Assembly: GCF_001278035.1 (NCBI RefSeq)
Contig: NZ_CP009452.1
Coordinates: forward strand, 2,637,501 to 2,701,500
DNA length: 64,000 nucleotides
From: Sphingopyxis sp. 113P3
Lineage (GTDB): Bacteria > Pseudomonadota > Alphaproteobacteria > Sphingomonadales > Sphingomonadaceae
Direction of reading: 5' to 3'
Made by a program: the position numbers and the translations under genes. Positions 35,612 through 44,908 of the stretch are shown piece after piece. Each line of letters opens with the position of its first letter. Position 1 is the first letter of the stretch. The notes under the pieces were generated by a model that was not told where the DNA came from, searched no databases, and was given only the letters and a program-made list of their open reading frames with translations.

Positions 35612-36595
35612 CTACCAGCCCGCGAGTTTCGCAGCCCGCGCCCGGTGCTCGGCGGGACTTCCGAGCCAGGCGCGATCGGCCATCGCGCGGCGAAACCAGT
35701 AATGGAGACCATATTCCCACGTATAGCCGATGCCGCCATGGGCCGCGACCGCGGCACGGGTCGCACGGACATAGACCTCGCAAAGATGCGCCTTCGCCGC
35801 CGCCGCCGCGCGCGGTGCGTCGGGCAGCTCCGCGTCCCATGCATAGGCTGCGTACCAGAGAAGCGCACGGGCAGGCTCGACGTCGAGAGCCATGTGGGCG
35901 AGCTGATGCTTCAGCCCTTGAAACCGCCCGATCGGTTGACCGAACTGCTCGCGCTCCTTCGCATAGGCGACACTCATGTCCGTCACCCGCTGCGCGCCGC
36001 CGAGTGCATCGGCGGCAACGAGGACCAACGCCGCGTCGGCAAGGCGCGCCGTCATCGGATCAGCAGCGGCAAAGAGGGTCTCGCCCGCGCCTGAGGGAAC
36101 CTGAACCTTCGACATGGGGCGAGTGCGATCGGCAGCCTTCACAGCTTCGACGGCGACATCGGCCGCGTGAACGAGGCGCACGCCCGAGACACGATCTACA
36201 ATCAGAAAAAGATCAGCGGCGCGCGCCGAGGGGGCATAGGCGCTGCCGCCGTGGACCAAGGTTGCGACCTTTTCTCCACTTGCCAGCGCGTCGCCTTCGC
36301 CGTTTCGGCTCCTTGCTACCGCCGCCGCGGCGAGCAATTGCCCGACAATCGGCCCCGGGGCGGCCGCCTCGCCCGCCATCTCGCAGACAAGCGCGGCTTC
36401 GAGCAGACCCATGCCGCTATCGGGCATCAGCATACCGCCGAGGCCGAGCGCCATTAACGCCGACCAGCTCTCAGGATCGAAGTCGCCGTCGCCTTCGGCA
36501 AAGGCGTGAATGCGTTCCAGCGGCCAGCTATCGGCCAGCGTCCCGCGTACCGCGTCCTGAATGGCCGTCTGCTCCGCGGTGAGATGGAAATGCAT
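35612..36595 (-). CDS. Acyl-CoA dehydrogenase, small-type subunit (pair 2)
   Basis: 327 residues, short for an ACAD: REQFGQPIGRFQGLKHQLAH and AAHGGIGYTWEYGLHYWFRR are the conserved C-terminal helices, while the middle domain is reduced. It follows the 403-residue ACAD after 3 bp. As with the pair at 15140-17217, a heterotetrameric enzyme is inferred, here led by operator-like site E. Confidence 0.88.
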   Translation of the reverse strand: MHFHLTAEQTAIQDAVRGTLADSWPLERIHAFAEGDGDFDPESWSALMALGLGGMLMPDSGMGLLEAALVCEMAGEAAAPGPIVGQLLAAAAVARSRNGEGDALASGEKVATLVHGGSAYAPSARAADLFLIVDRVSGVRLVHAADVAVEAVKAADRTRPMSKVQVPSGAGETLFAAADPMTARLADAALVLVAADALGGAQRVTDMSVAYAKEREQFGQPIGRFQGLKHQLAHMALDVEPARALLWYAAYAWDAELPDAPRAAAAAKAHLCEVYVRATRAAVAAHGGIGYTWEYGLHYWFRRAMADRAWLGSPAEHRARAAKLAGW

Positions 36596-36598
36596 GGC

Positions 36599-37810
36599 CT
36601 AGCGCTCCCCGCTCATCGCAAGATCGCGCGGCAGGCCGAGCCCGCGCTCGCCGACAATATTGCGCTGGATGTTCGAGGCGCCCCCCGCGATCGAGTTTCC
36701 AAGGCTGCCCATGATCTGGTCGAGCCATTTTTCCGGCCCGCGCGGTCCGCGAGGACCGCGCCCACCCGCGCCCGGCGGCTCGAGGAATGCATGTTCGCCA
36801 ATCAGCTCCTGCGCGAGCAACGCCATGTCATGGCCAATCTCGGTGAGCAATAATTTCATCATCAGCGCGATGGGGCCGGGATCCTCGCCAGCCGCGGCGC
36901 AGCTGAAGATGCGATAACTCGAATAGCGATGCGAGAGAACGAACCCCTCAATCCGGCCAAGCTGGTCGCGAACGAGAGGATCGTCAATCCGCCCAACTTG
37001 CTTGGCAAGCTCAACAAGCTTGGCAAACTGCTTGCCAAGACCGTCGGCGCTGCCGATGCTCGCGCGTTCGTGTTTCAGCGTCGTGCGGCTGACATACCAG
37101 CCCTTGCCCCGCTCGCCCACCTGCCAGGATACCGGTGTTTCGGCGTTATCGAAGAAAAATTCGCAAAATGTGTGCTCACCGCCCTCGCCTGTCATCTGGC
37201 GGATCGGCCGACGGGTGACGCCGGGCTGGTCGAGATCGATCAGCAGATAGGTGATACCATCGTGCTTCGGCGCGTCGGGCTCGGTGCGAACCAACATGAA
37301 CATATGGGTCGCTTGCATGCCCTGCGACGTCCAGATTTTCTGGCCATTGATGATCCATTTGCTGCCATCGGCCGACAATTCGCCCTTCGTGCGAACGCTT
37401 GCAAGGTCGCTCCCCGCTCCAGGTTCGCTATACCCTTGGCCCCAGATATATTCTCCCTCGACGGTCTTGCGAATGAACAGGTCCTTCTGTTCCTCCGTCC
37501 CCTGCTCGAGCAATGTTGGCACGGTCATGTTCATCCCGTTGCCCCCGACTTCCATCGGTGCACGCGCCTGAGCGAACTCCTCGCGGATCACCTGCGCCTT
37601 GATGACATCGACCGGTTGCTCAGACCCACCGTAACGCTTCGGAATTGCGCGGTAGAGGTAGCCCTGTTCCGTCGCGAGCATGCGAAAGGCGCGGACGAAG
37701 GCCTTGAGGTCAGCGCCGCGCAAGTCCGCCCGCGGGGGCCAGTGGGCCGAGAGGAAAGCTCGCACCTCTGCGCGGAAAGCTTCGGCCGCTTCGCCATAGC
37801 TCAGGTCCAT
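36599..37810 (-). CDS. Acyl-CoA dehydrogenase, large-type subunit (pair 2)
   Basis: 403 residues from the ATG at 37810 (GAAGGAG 8 bases upstream). GYSEPGAGSDLASVRTKG is the FAD/substrate loop and SIAGGASNIQRNIVGERGLGL the C-terminus, with Gly where single-subunit ACADs have the YEGT Glu. It is the first gene of a four-gene operon (large ACAD, small ACAD, WS/DGAT, DUF7064-like). An IS701 element begins 86 bp upstream of the start. Confidence 0.9.
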   Translation of the reverse strand: MDLSYGEAAEAFRAEVRAFLSAHWPPRADLRGADLKAFVRAFRMLATEQGYLYRAIPKRYGGSEQPVDVIKAQVIREEFAQARAPMEVGGNGMNMTVPTLLEQGTEEQKDLFIRKTVEGEYIWGQGYSEPGAGSDLASVRTKGELSADGSKWIINGQKIWTSQGMQATHMFMLVRTEPDAPKHDGITYLLIDLDQPGVTRRPIRQMTGEGGEHTFCEFFFDNAETPVSWQVGERGKGWYVSRTTLKHERASIGSADGLGKQFAKLVELAKQVGRIDDPLVRDQLGRIEGFVLSHRYSSYRIFSCAAAGEDPGPIALMMKLLLTEIGHDMALLAQELIGEHAFLEPPGAGGRGPRGPRGPEKWLDQIMGSLGNSIAGGASNIQRNIVGERGLGLPRDLAMSGER

Positions 37811-37850
37811 CAATTGCTCTCCTTCGTTCGCCGAATCCTATGCCTCAGTT

Positions 37851-37865
37851 GTATAACTACGTCAA
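37851..37865. promoter_or_regulatory. Operator-like site E at the ACAD-pair promoter
   Basis: Read toward the ACAD gene it is TTGACGTAGTTATAC, ending about 40 bp before the start at 37810; it differs from site B (TTGACTTAGTTATAC) by one base. The IS701 element begins 31 bp upstream, so the promoter core is probably still native. Confidence 0.6.
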
Positions 37866-37895
37866 ATATGTTGTACCGCCGATGGACCGTGCTAG

Positions 37896-39329
37896 CACTA
37901 CTTTGGCAGAAATGTGATTTTTGGGATTCCCAAAAGGAGATTTCCCTGATTCATGGGGAGCCAGCTTTTATGGAGGCTGGCGATGTCAGAGGATTGGCGC
38001 AATGATCTTGAGGTTTGGCTGACGCCATTTTTGTCGGCGTTGCGGCACAAGGCGCGGAAGCGTGTGTGCCCGGCCTATATCGCGGGATTGATCGGCCCCG
38101 GTGACCGCAAGAGCGTGCAGCCGATGGCGGCTCGTGATGGTGAGTTTGGCTACGACCAACTGCATCATTTCGTCGCGGACGGGGTGTGGGATAGTGCGCC
38201 GCTCGAGGCTGTTCTTCTGAAGGAAGCCGATCGTCTGGTTGGAGACGAAGCGGGATATCTGGTCATTGACGATACTGCCTTGCCGAAGAAGGGCCGTCAT
38301 TCGGTCGGCGTGGCTGCGCAATACGCCTCCTCCCTTGGCAAGACCTCGAACTGCCAATCCCTCGTTTCGGTGACGCTAGCGTCCGGGGAGGTTCCGGTGA
38401 TGGTGGGCCTGCGGCTCTTTTTGCCTGAAAGCTGGACGGACGACGCCCCCCGCATGGAGCGCGCCCGTGTCCCCCAGGAGCGACAAGTCGCTCGCACAAA
38501 GCCGGAGATCGCTATCGAGGAGATCGATCGGGTCATTGCCTCGGGCACTCGGTTCGGCTGCGTTCTAGCCGACGCCGGCTACGGGGCGAGCGGCCCCTTC
38601 CGCCAGGCTCTGAGCGAGCGTGGTTTGCGGTGGGCGGTGGGCATGTCACGGCGTCAGAATGTCTATCCGGCAGACACCGGGCTGATCTTTCCCGAGGCAG
38701 CAACAGGCAGGCGCCGCAAATATCACGTCCCCGACCGCACCGCCGTTTCTGCCGAAAAGATGCTGGGAGAAGAAAAATGGAAGAAAATCAGCTGGCGACG
38801 CGGGACCAAAGGCAAGCTGACCTGTAAATTTGCGGCATGCCGCGTCCGGGTGGCCGATGGCCACAGGCACCGCATGAGTGACGGGCGGGTCCAGGCCATG
38901 CCCAGCGAGGAGGAAGTCTGGCTGGTGGGGGAACGGCGCGAAAGCGGAGAGCAAAAATACTATCTCTCGAACTTGCCAGCCGACACGCCGATCAAGGCGC
39001 TCGCCGGTGCCATCAAGGCGCGGTGGATCTGCGAGCAGGCGCATCAGCAGCTGAAGGAGGAACTCGGTCTCGACCACTTTGAGGGCCGATCATGGACCGG
39101 ACTACACCGACACGCGCTGATGACGATGATCGCCTATGCCTTTCTTCAGTCCCGCCGTCTAAGCGCAGCGGGGCGGAAAAAAAAGAAACTCGGGACCGCC
39201 GCCGCAACCGACCATGCCTGCCGTCAGGCAGGCGATAATCAACCTCTTCGCAAGACCGCCACCGACGATCTGCCCTCACTGCAATAAACTGGTTACAGCG
39301 ACCGATCCGAATAATCTGCCAAAGTAGTG
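37896..39329 (+). mobile_element. IS701-family insertion sequence, copy 1 (1434 bp)
   Basis: Both ends carry the 15-bp inverted repeat CACTACTTTGGCAGA, directly flanked by CTAG target duplications at 37892-37895 and 39330-39333. It contains one transposase gene. No difference was seen from copy 2 at 52473-53906 in any part compared. It is inserted exactly at the stop codon of thiL, which keeps its TAG from the right-hand CTAG. Confidence 0.95.
37983..39287 (+). CDS. IS701-family transposase (copy 1)
   Basis: 434 residues from the ATG at 37983 (GGAGG 8 bases upstream; an in-frame start 30 bp earlier is possible). The DDE catalytic blocks are LVIDDTALPKKG, VLADAGYG and EQAHQQLKEELGLDHFEGR. It cuts and pastes the element into CTAG sites. 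Intact and identical to the protein from copy 2, so potentially active. Confidence 0.94.
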   Translation: MSEDWRNDLEVWLTPFLSALRHKARKRVCPAYIAGLIGPGDRKSVQPMAARDGEFGYDQLHHFVADGVWDSAPLEAVLLKEADRLVGDEAGYLVIDDTALPKKGRHSVGVAAQYASSLGKTSNCQSLVSVTLASGEVPVMVGLRLFLPESWTDDAPRMERARVPQERQVARTKPEIAIEEIDRVIASGTRFGCVLADAGYGASGPFRQALSERGLRWAVGMSRRQNVYPADTGLIFPEAATGRRRKYHVPDRTAVSAEKMLGEEKWKKISWRRGTKGKLTCKFAACRVRVADGHRHRMSDGRVQAMPSEEEVWLVGERRESGEQKYYLSNLPADTPIKALAGAIKARWICEQAHQQLKEELGLDHFEGRSWTGLHRHALMTMIAYAFLQSRRLSAAGRKKKKLGTAAATDHACRQAGDNQPLRKTATDDLPSLQ

Positions 39330-40259
39330 CTAGTGCATGAAGCCCAGCCGCTCGGGAAGCGGGACCCGCTGCGCCTTGTGGGTCAGCACGACCCCCTCGC
39401 CCACTGCGGTATGACCAAGAAGCGTCACCCGGACGTCGAGCCCTTCGGCGATCTCGCGGATCGCAGCGGCCTCAGCCGGGTCGGCTGCGAAAAGAAGCTG
39501 ATAATCATCGCCGGCAGTCGCCGCGGCCATCCGCGTGTCGACCACATCGGGGCGGACCGCAAGCAATGCTGCCGACAAGGGCAAGGATTCCAGCATGATG
39601 CCGAAGCGGCAGCCGCTCGCCTCTGCCATGCGCCCCGCGTCGATGATGAGGCCGTCGGATATGTCCATCATCGCGTGGACATGGGGCGCGACCGCCTGAC
39701 CGAAGGTCAGCTGCGGCTGCGGGCGGCGATAGGCGTCGAGGCAGGTTTCATTGGGCTCAACCTCACCAAGCCGCATCGCAAGGCCGACGCCCGCATTGCC
39801 GATCGTTCCGGTCACCCAGATCTGGTCGCCGGGCCGCGCGCCGCCGCGCGATGGCGCGCCCTCTTCAGGAGCGCGGCCGATCGCGGTGAGGCCAAAGCTG
39901 CGCGGTGCGCCCGCTGGCGCGCGCACCGTATCGCCGCCGAGCAGCAGCAGGCCGAAGCGGCGCAGCGCGATATCGAGACCATCCGCGAAGGCCTTGTCCC
40001 ATGCCTCGTCGCCCAGGCTGTAGCCGACGAGGACCCCGAGGGGCGCTGCGCCCTTGGCGGCCAGGTCGGAAAGATTCACCGCGACCAGTTTCCACGCGAC
40101 GTCCTGCGGCTTTTCGTCGGGCAGGAAATGGATGCCCTCGATGATCATGTCGTGGGTGAGGACCAACCCTTCCCAAACCGCGGCATCATCGGCGAGCCCT
40201 CGCGCAGCGGGGTCGGTCGCGATACTCCGCAGGCGGGCAATGAAATCGGCTTCGCTCAT
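39330..40259 (-). CDS. thiL: Thiamine-monophosphate kinase
   Basis: 309 residues from the ATG at 40259 (a start at 40286 is also open). LADDAAVWEGLVLTHDMIIEG, LAAKGAAPLGVLVG, MMDISDGLIIDAGRMA and TAGDDYQLLF are ThiL signatures for metal and ATP binding. It phosphorylates thiamine monophosphate to thiamine diphosphate, the last cofactor step. It is the last gene of hisG-hisD-nusB-thiL. The stop codon TAG lies in the IS701 target duplication but is preserved. Confidence 0.93.
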   Translation of the reverse strand: MSEADFIARLRSIATDPAARGLADDAAVWEGLVLTHDMIIEGIHFLPDEKPQDVAWKLVAVNLSDLAAKGAAPLGVLVGYSLGDEAWDKAFADGLDIALRRFGLLLLGGDTVRAPAGAPRSFGLTAIGRAPEEGAPSRGGARPGDQIWVTGTIGNAGVGLAMRLGEVEPNETCLDAYRRPQPQLTFGQAVAPHVHAMMDISDGLIIDAGRMAEASGCRFGIMLESLPLSAALLAVRPDVVDTRMAAATAGDDYQLLFAADPAEAAAIREIAEGLDVRVTLLGHTAVGEGVVLTHKAQRVPLPERLGFMH

Positions 40260-40378
40260 AGACCCCTCGCGTCGACTGGGAGGCATCTCCTGTCCATCAC
40301 CTCGCGCCGAACCGAGACACTATCGCGGTCGCCCCAGGCTGGCGGTGACGGCGGGCTTCGAGGATGCGAACGGGCGGG

Positions 40379-40843
40379 TCAAGCGCTGGTTCCCCGCACG
40401 GCCTTGCCGATCGCATCGAGCAGACCATTGGCAAAGCCCGCTTCGCGCGCATCGAAGAAGGCCTTCGCCACATCGACATATTCGCTGACAACCGCGCCCA
40501 CCGGCACATCTGTGCGGGCGATCAGCTCATAGGCGCCGGCGCGCAGGATTGCCTTCATCGTGCGGTCGAGCCGCTCCATCGTCCAGCCGCTCGCGAGCCG
40601 CGCCGTGATCGCCGCGTCAACCTCGTCAGCCCTCGCGATGGCGCCTTTCACGATATCATCGAAGAATGGCACGTCCGCATCGGCATATTCGGCGTCTTCG
40701 ATAATCGCACCGATGCGGTGCTGGTGGAATTCGTGAATCAGCTGCGCGACGGGCGTATTTTCCATCTCGTGCTGATAGAGGGCCTGCACCGCGGCGAGGC
40801 GGGCGGCGGAGCGGGGCTGGGTGCGTTTTGTGTTCTTGCTCAT
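40379..40843 (-). CDS. nusB: Transcription antitermination factor NusB
   Basis: 154 residues from the ATG at 40843; longer upstream frames are shadows of hisD. The N-terminal RSAARLAAVQALYQHEM and C-terminal IARTDVPVGAVVSEYVDVAKAF are classic NusB. It binds boxA RNA with NusE in antitermination of rRNA operons. The start overlaps the hisD stop by ATGA. 119 bp separate it from thiL. Confidence 0.95.
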   Translation of the reverse strand: MSKNTKRTQPRSAARLAAVQALYQHEMENTPVAQLIHEFHQHRIGAIIEDAEYADADVPFFDDIVKGAIARADEVDAAITARLASGWTMERLDRTMKAILRAGAYELIARTDVPVGAVVSEYVDVAKAFFDAREAGFANGLLDAIGKAVRGTSA

Positions 40844-42138
40844 GACTGTTTCAATCTGTTCTGGACGCTGAGCGCATGGGCGGGCAGCCCTTCCGCGGTC
40901 GCGAGCGCAACCGCGGCGGGACCGATTGCCGCCAGGGCCCCCTCGTCGAGCGCGAGGAAGCTGGTGCGCTTCATGAAGTCGGTGACCGACAGCCCGCTCG
41001 AAAAGCGCGCGCGGCGTCCGGTGGGGAGAACATGGTTCGGCCCGGCTACATAGTCGCCGATCGCCTCGGGCGTCTGGCGGCCAAGGAAAACCGACCCTGC
41101 ATGACGCACCGCCTTGAAGAGGACGTCGGCCTCGGCCGCGTCCACCGCGAGTTCGAGATGCTCGGGCGCCAGCCGGTCGCAAAGCGGGATCGCGTCGGCG
41201 AGCGTCGGAACAACGATGACCGCGCCATTTTCGGCCCAGCTTGCCTGCATCGTCGGCGCGGTGGCTAGCGTCGGGATCACATGCGCAACCGCCGCGGCGA
41301 CCGCGTCGGCGAAATCGCCGTCGTCGGTGAAGAGGATCGACTGGCTGGTCGGGTCATGCTCGGCCTGGCTCAAGAGGTCGGCGGCAATGACGCGCGGGTC
41401 ATTTTTCGCGTCGGCGACGACAACGATTTCGCTCGGCCCTGCAACCATGTCGATGCCCACGACACCGTAAAGCTGGCGTTTTGCCTCGGCGACCCAGGCG
41501 TTGCCGGGGCCGGTGATGACATCGACCGGCGCAATCCGCCTCGTGCCATAGGCGAGCGCCGCGATCGCCTGCGCTCCCCCGATCCGCCAGATTTCGTCGA
41601 CCCCGCCGATATGCGCGGCTGCCATGACAACGGGATTGACCGCGCCATCGGGCGTTGGCGTGACCATGACGATACGCTCGACCCCTGCGACCTTGGCCGG
41701 GAGAATGTTCATCAAGACCGAAGAGGGATAGGCGGCGCGCCCGCCGGGCACATAAACACCCGCTGCATCAACCGCGCGCCAGCGTGCGCCGAGCCGGGCG
41801 CCCACCGCGTCACGATAGTCGCGGTCCTCGGGTCGCTGCGCGGCGTGATAGGCGCGGATGCGCTCGGCCGCGAGATCGAGCGCGGCGCGAAGCGCGGGGT
41901 CGAGCGCCTCATAGGCCGCGGCACATTCTTCCAGCGAGATGCTCCAGCCTTTTGCATCGAGATCGAAGCGGTCGAACCGCGCGGTATAGTCGGCGAGCGC
42001 CGCATCGCCCTTGGCCTTCACCCGCGCAATGATCTCGGCGACGTCGGCCGAAACGTCGGACGCGCTCTCGCGCCGGTCGTTTACCAGCGCGTCGAAGGCG
42101 GCCGCAAATCCAGGGTCCGAGGCGTCAAGCCGGCGCAT
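40840..42138 (-). CDS. hisD: Histidinol dehydrogenase
   Basis: 432 residues from the ATG at 42138 (a TTG at 42144 is also open). [39 protein letters not shown] and AEHDPTSQ are HisD hallmarks, including zinc and NAD sites; LAPEHLEL carries the catalytic Glu/His. It performs the last two oxidations of histidine synthesis. Overlaps hisG by 14 bases and nusB by 4. Confidence 0.97.
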   Translation of the reverse strand: MRRLDASDPGFAAAFDALVNDRRESASDVSADVAEIIARVKAKGDAALADYTARFDRFDLDAKGWSISLEECAAAYEALDPALRAALDLAAERIRAYHAAQRPEDRDYRDAVGARLGARWRAVDAAGVYVPGGRAAYPSSVLMNILPAKVAGVERIVMVTPTPDGAVNPVVMAAAHIGGVDEIWRIGGAQAIAALAYGTRRIAPVDVITGPGNAWVAEAKRQLYGVVGIDMVAGPSEIVVVADAKNDPRVIAADLLSQAEHDPTSQSILFTDDGDFADAVAAAVAHVIPTLATAPTMQASWAENGAVIVVPTLADAIPLCDRLAPEHLELAVDAAEADVLFKAVRHAGSVFLGRQTPEAIGDYVAGPNHVLPTGRRARFSSGLSVTDFMKRTSFLALDEGALAAIGPAAVALATAEGLPAHALSVQNRLKQS

Positions 42139-42781
42139 GCCCAACCGCCTGCCGGAATGTCTCGACCAGTGCGGGCACTTCGGCCGAATGCAGCTTGAAG
42201 GCCGCGCGATTGACGATCAATCGCGCGGACACCTCGCTGATCACCGTCTGCTCGGCGAGCGCATTCTCGACCAGCGTGCGCCCCGTCGAAACCAGATCGA
42301 CAATATGCGAGGCGAGCCCGAGCTTCGGCGCAATTTCCATCGCGCCGTTGAGTTTGATGCATTCGGCCTGAATGCCCTGCCCCTCGAACCAGCGGCGCGT
42401 GGTCGAGGGATATTTGGTCGCAACGCGGATATGGCTCTCGCCCAGCCCCGGCGGCGCGCTTCCTTGGGGTCCCGCGAGCGACAGGCGGCAATGGCCGATG
42501 CCGAGGTCGACGGGTGCGTAAAGCTCCGAATAATCGAACTCGTCAACGACATCCGACCCGACGATCCCGAGCTGCGCCGCGCCATGGGCAACAAAGGTTG
42601 CAACGTCGAAGGCGCGCACGCGGATCAGGGAGATATGCGGCTGGTTCGTCCCGAACACGAGGGCGCGGCTCCTGGGATCGAAGAAATCCGGCGCAGGCTC
42701 GATCCCGACGCGCGCGAGCAGCGGCAGCGCCTCGTCGAGGATTCGTCCTTTTGGGATAGCAAAGATGATCGGTTCGGGCAT
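42125..42781 (-). CDS. hisG: ATP phosphoribosyltransferase, short form
   Basis: 218 residues from the ATG at 42781. [34 protein letters not shown] and [14 protein letters not shown] match HisG. It lacks the C-terminal ACT-like domain of the long form, so it is the short HisG that needs HisZ for feedback control; hisZ is not in the window. It catalyses the first step of histidine synthesis and is the first gene of the run to thiL. Confidence 0.95.
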   Translation of the reverse strand: MPEPIIFAIPKGRILDEALPLLARVGIEPAPDFFDPRSRALVFGTNQPHISLIRVRAFDVATFVAHGAAQLGIVGSDVVDEFDYSELYAPVDLGIGHCRLSLAGPQGSAPPGLGESHIRVATKYPSTTRRWFEGQGIQAECIKLNGAMEIAPKLGLASHIVDLVSTGRTLVENALAEQTVISEVSARLIVNRAAFKLHSAEVPALVETFRQAVGHAPA

Positions 42782-42819
42782 AAACGCCGTGCCTTTAAGC
42801 GGCAGCGGGAGAAAGGGCA

Positions 42820-43905
42820 ATGAGCGAGCGCTATCAGTTTGTCGACATGGCAAAAACCGGCCCCGACGCCGTGCGCACCGCTTTTTCGAACCAGGTCGCC
42901 TATTGCCGCGCCGCCGACGCGCCGGTGACGGCGCGGATCGTCGCAGCAGCAGCCAGCCTTCTCGACAAGCCCGCCACCGACTTCGCGCGGCAGATCGCCG
43001 AATGGCCGGGCGCGCCGCTTGCCGACGCCCTGCCGCTGCGGGTAGCCGGCGGGCTCCACGCGCTTCACCTCACGGGCTCCGCGCCCGAGCTTGCGCCCAT
43101 CTACGCCAATGCCGACGATATCAATGACGCCGCGATCGTCGCCGGCGTCGTTAGCCGGCACGAGACGGCCCTTCTCCCCTGGCTCGGCGGCCCGCCGCAG
43201 ACCAACGAGGCGGGGCGCTCGGCCAATTTCATCGCGGCGATGCTTTGGCTTGCCGACCAGGGCTTGCCACCGCGCTTCCAATGCCTCGAAATCGGATCGA
43301 GCGCGGGGATCAACCTGATGCTCGGACGCTATCATTATGATCTTGCAGGAGTCGAGGTGGGGCCGGAGCCCGGCGTGATGACCTTTGCCCCCGAGTGGCG
43401 CGGCGCGCGCCCGCCGCACCACCCCATTGCAATTGCGAGCACGCGGGGCTGCGACATTGCGCCTGTAGATCTCGCCAATCCTCAAGAGGCGCTGCGGCTC
43501 AAGGCCTATATCTGGCCCGAGCATCATGTCCGCTTCGGCCGTATCGAGGCGGCGATCGCAGCGGCCAGGGCCGTCCCGCCCGATCTGGTGCGGATGAACG
43601 CGGCCGATTTTGTCGAGACCGAGCTTGCAAAGCCGCAGGCCGAAGGGACGACGCGCGTGCTCATGCACTCGATTGTCTGGCAATATGTGCCCGATGATGA
43701 GCAGGCGCGGGTGACCCGGGCGATGGAGAGTGCGGGGGCGAGCGCCACCTGCGAGCGGCCGCTCGCCTGGATCTCGCTCGAGGCGAACCGCACGCTGCAC
43801 CGGCACGAGATGAGCGTGCGATACTGGCCCGGCGGCGGCGAACCGGTGTTACTGGGGAGCGCGCATCCCCACGGGGCCTGGGTCGAATGGACCGCGCCCT
43901 CATGA
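42820..43905 (+). CDS. DUF2332 family protein
   Basis: 361 residues, soluble. [20 protein letters not shown] resembles an SAM-binding motif I (E-x-G-x-x-x-G), and [19 protein letters not shown] is typical of DUF2332. A methyltransferase-like fold is inferred; the function is unknown. It is divergent from hisG with 38 bp between starts. ATG at 42820 follows GGGAGAAAGGG. Confidence 0.85.
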   Translation: MSERYQFVDMAKTGPDAVRTAFSNQVAYCRAADAPVTARIVAAAASLLDKPATDFARQIAEWPGAPLADALPLRVAGGLHALHLTGSAPELAPIYANADDINDAAIVAGVVSRHETALLPWLGGPPQTNEAGRSANFIAAMLWLADQGLPPRFQCLEIGSSAGINLMLGRYHYDLAGVEVGPEPGVMTFAPEWRGARPPHHPIAIASTRGCDIAPVDLANPQEALRLKAYIWPEHHVRFGRIEAAIAAARAVPPDLVRMNAADFVETELAKPQAEGTTRVLMHSIVWQYVPDDEQARVTRAMESAGASATCERPLAWISLEANRTLHRHEMSVRYWPGGGEPVLLGSAHPHGAWVEWTAPS

Positions 43906-43970
43906 TGCGTCTCTCGATTTTGGGTATCGAGCCCAGCCATGCTATGCTGCGCGCGGAAAGGAGAATGCCC

Positions 43971-44120
43971 ATGCAGGCCGTAACCGAAGGCGACCGCCGC
44001 AAGGAACTCGCCGTCCTCCTCGACCAGATCCAGGCGCATCCGGAGCGTGACTGGACCCGCGAGCGGCAGCGGATCGCAACGCTCAACAAGCTGATTGCGC
44101 CCACCCGAAAACCGCACTGA
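43971..44120 (+). CDS. Small hypothetical protein (49 aa)
   Basis: 49 residues, charged and probably helical (RRKELAVLLDQIQAHPERDW). ATG at 43971 lies 7 bases after AAGGAG; an ATG six bases earlier is also in frame but too close. It follows the DUF2332 gene by 65 bp in the same direction. No family recognised. Good ribosome site and clean coding frame support it. Confidence 0.6.
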   Translation: MQAVTEGDRRKELAVLLDQIQAHPERDWTRERQRIATLNKLIAPTRKPH

Positions 44121-44352
44121 CGGCTCGAGGACACAAAGGCTGCAGGCGGCTCGCTGCGATCGCGCCCGAAAGCCTAATGCGTATTCCGGCGGCGGTTCGC
44201 CGCATCTGAGCGTCTGCCCACCGCGTTGACGCGCAGGCTCCGGGAACGCGCGGACCTTCTGTTCGTAATCCCCTCATTCGGCCGCTCGCGCGGGATCCTT
44301 GCCGCGCGGGCGGCTGCTTTGAAATCCAAGGGGGAACAGCAGGAGACACATC

Positions 44353-44829
44353 ATGCGCAAGACCCTCATCCTTTTCGCGGCCAGCGCCGCTGCGGTGGCC
44401 ACGCCCGCCCTCGCCCAGCTTGACACCGGCGTAGTCGGGCAAGTTGGCGGCACGGTTGATCCCGGGCGCGTTGCCGGCGACGTTGTCGGCGATGTGACGC
44501 AGCCCGTCGGCGGCGTCGTCGATCAGGTCGACCAGACCGCAAATGACGCGCTCGACAGCGCCGACCTCAAGCTCGCGGCCCGCGAGGAAGTGCGCGCGGG
44601 CGCGAATGTGACCGATTCCAAGGGCAACAGCATCGGGACGGTGCAAAGCATTGACGGCGACAACGCCGTGGTGGTGAGCGATGGCAAACTCTACAATGTT
44701 CCGCTTTCGGCTCTGTACAGCCACGCCGAAGGCACCGCGCACGGTCTTGTGACCAAGCTGCCCAAGGCCGAGTTCGAGGCGCGCGGCGCAGCCGGCGCCG
44801 AAACAGACGCTGCGAACCCCGGTCGCTGA
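44353..44829 (+). CDS. Secreted PRC-barrel-like protein
   Basis: 158 residues: signal peptide MRKTLILFAASAAAVATPAL-AQ, a low-complexity Gly/Val/Asp segment (VVGDVTQPVGGVVDQVDQTA), and a C-terminal beta-rich part ADLKLAAREEVRAGANV...KGNSIGTVQSIDGDNAVV resembling a PRC-barrel or DUF2171-like fold. Periplasmic or outer-membrane associated. Function unknown. A 232-bp gap precedes it, in which I see no gene. Confidence 0.8.
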   Translation: MRKTLILFAASAAAVATPALAQLDTGVVGQVGGTVDPGRVAGDVVGDVTQPVGGVVDQVDQTANDALDSADLKLAAREEVRAGANVTDSKGNSIGTVQSIDGDNAVVVSDGKLYNVPLSALYSHAEGTAHGLVTKLPKAEFEARGAAGAETDAANPGR

Positions 44830-44872
44830 CCGAACGAGCCCCTGCGCGGCCATCCCCCCCCCGGCCGCGCAT

Positions 44873-44908
44873 GAAGGCGCCGGAGCCCCCAACGGCTCCG
44901 GCGCCTTC
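44873..44908. terminator. Bidirectional terminator between convergent genes
   Basis: A perfect 15-bp stem (GAAGGCGCCGGAGCC and complement) with a 6-base loop overlaps the stop of the minus-strand membrane enzyme and lies 44 bp after the plus-strand stop. Confidence 0.8.
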
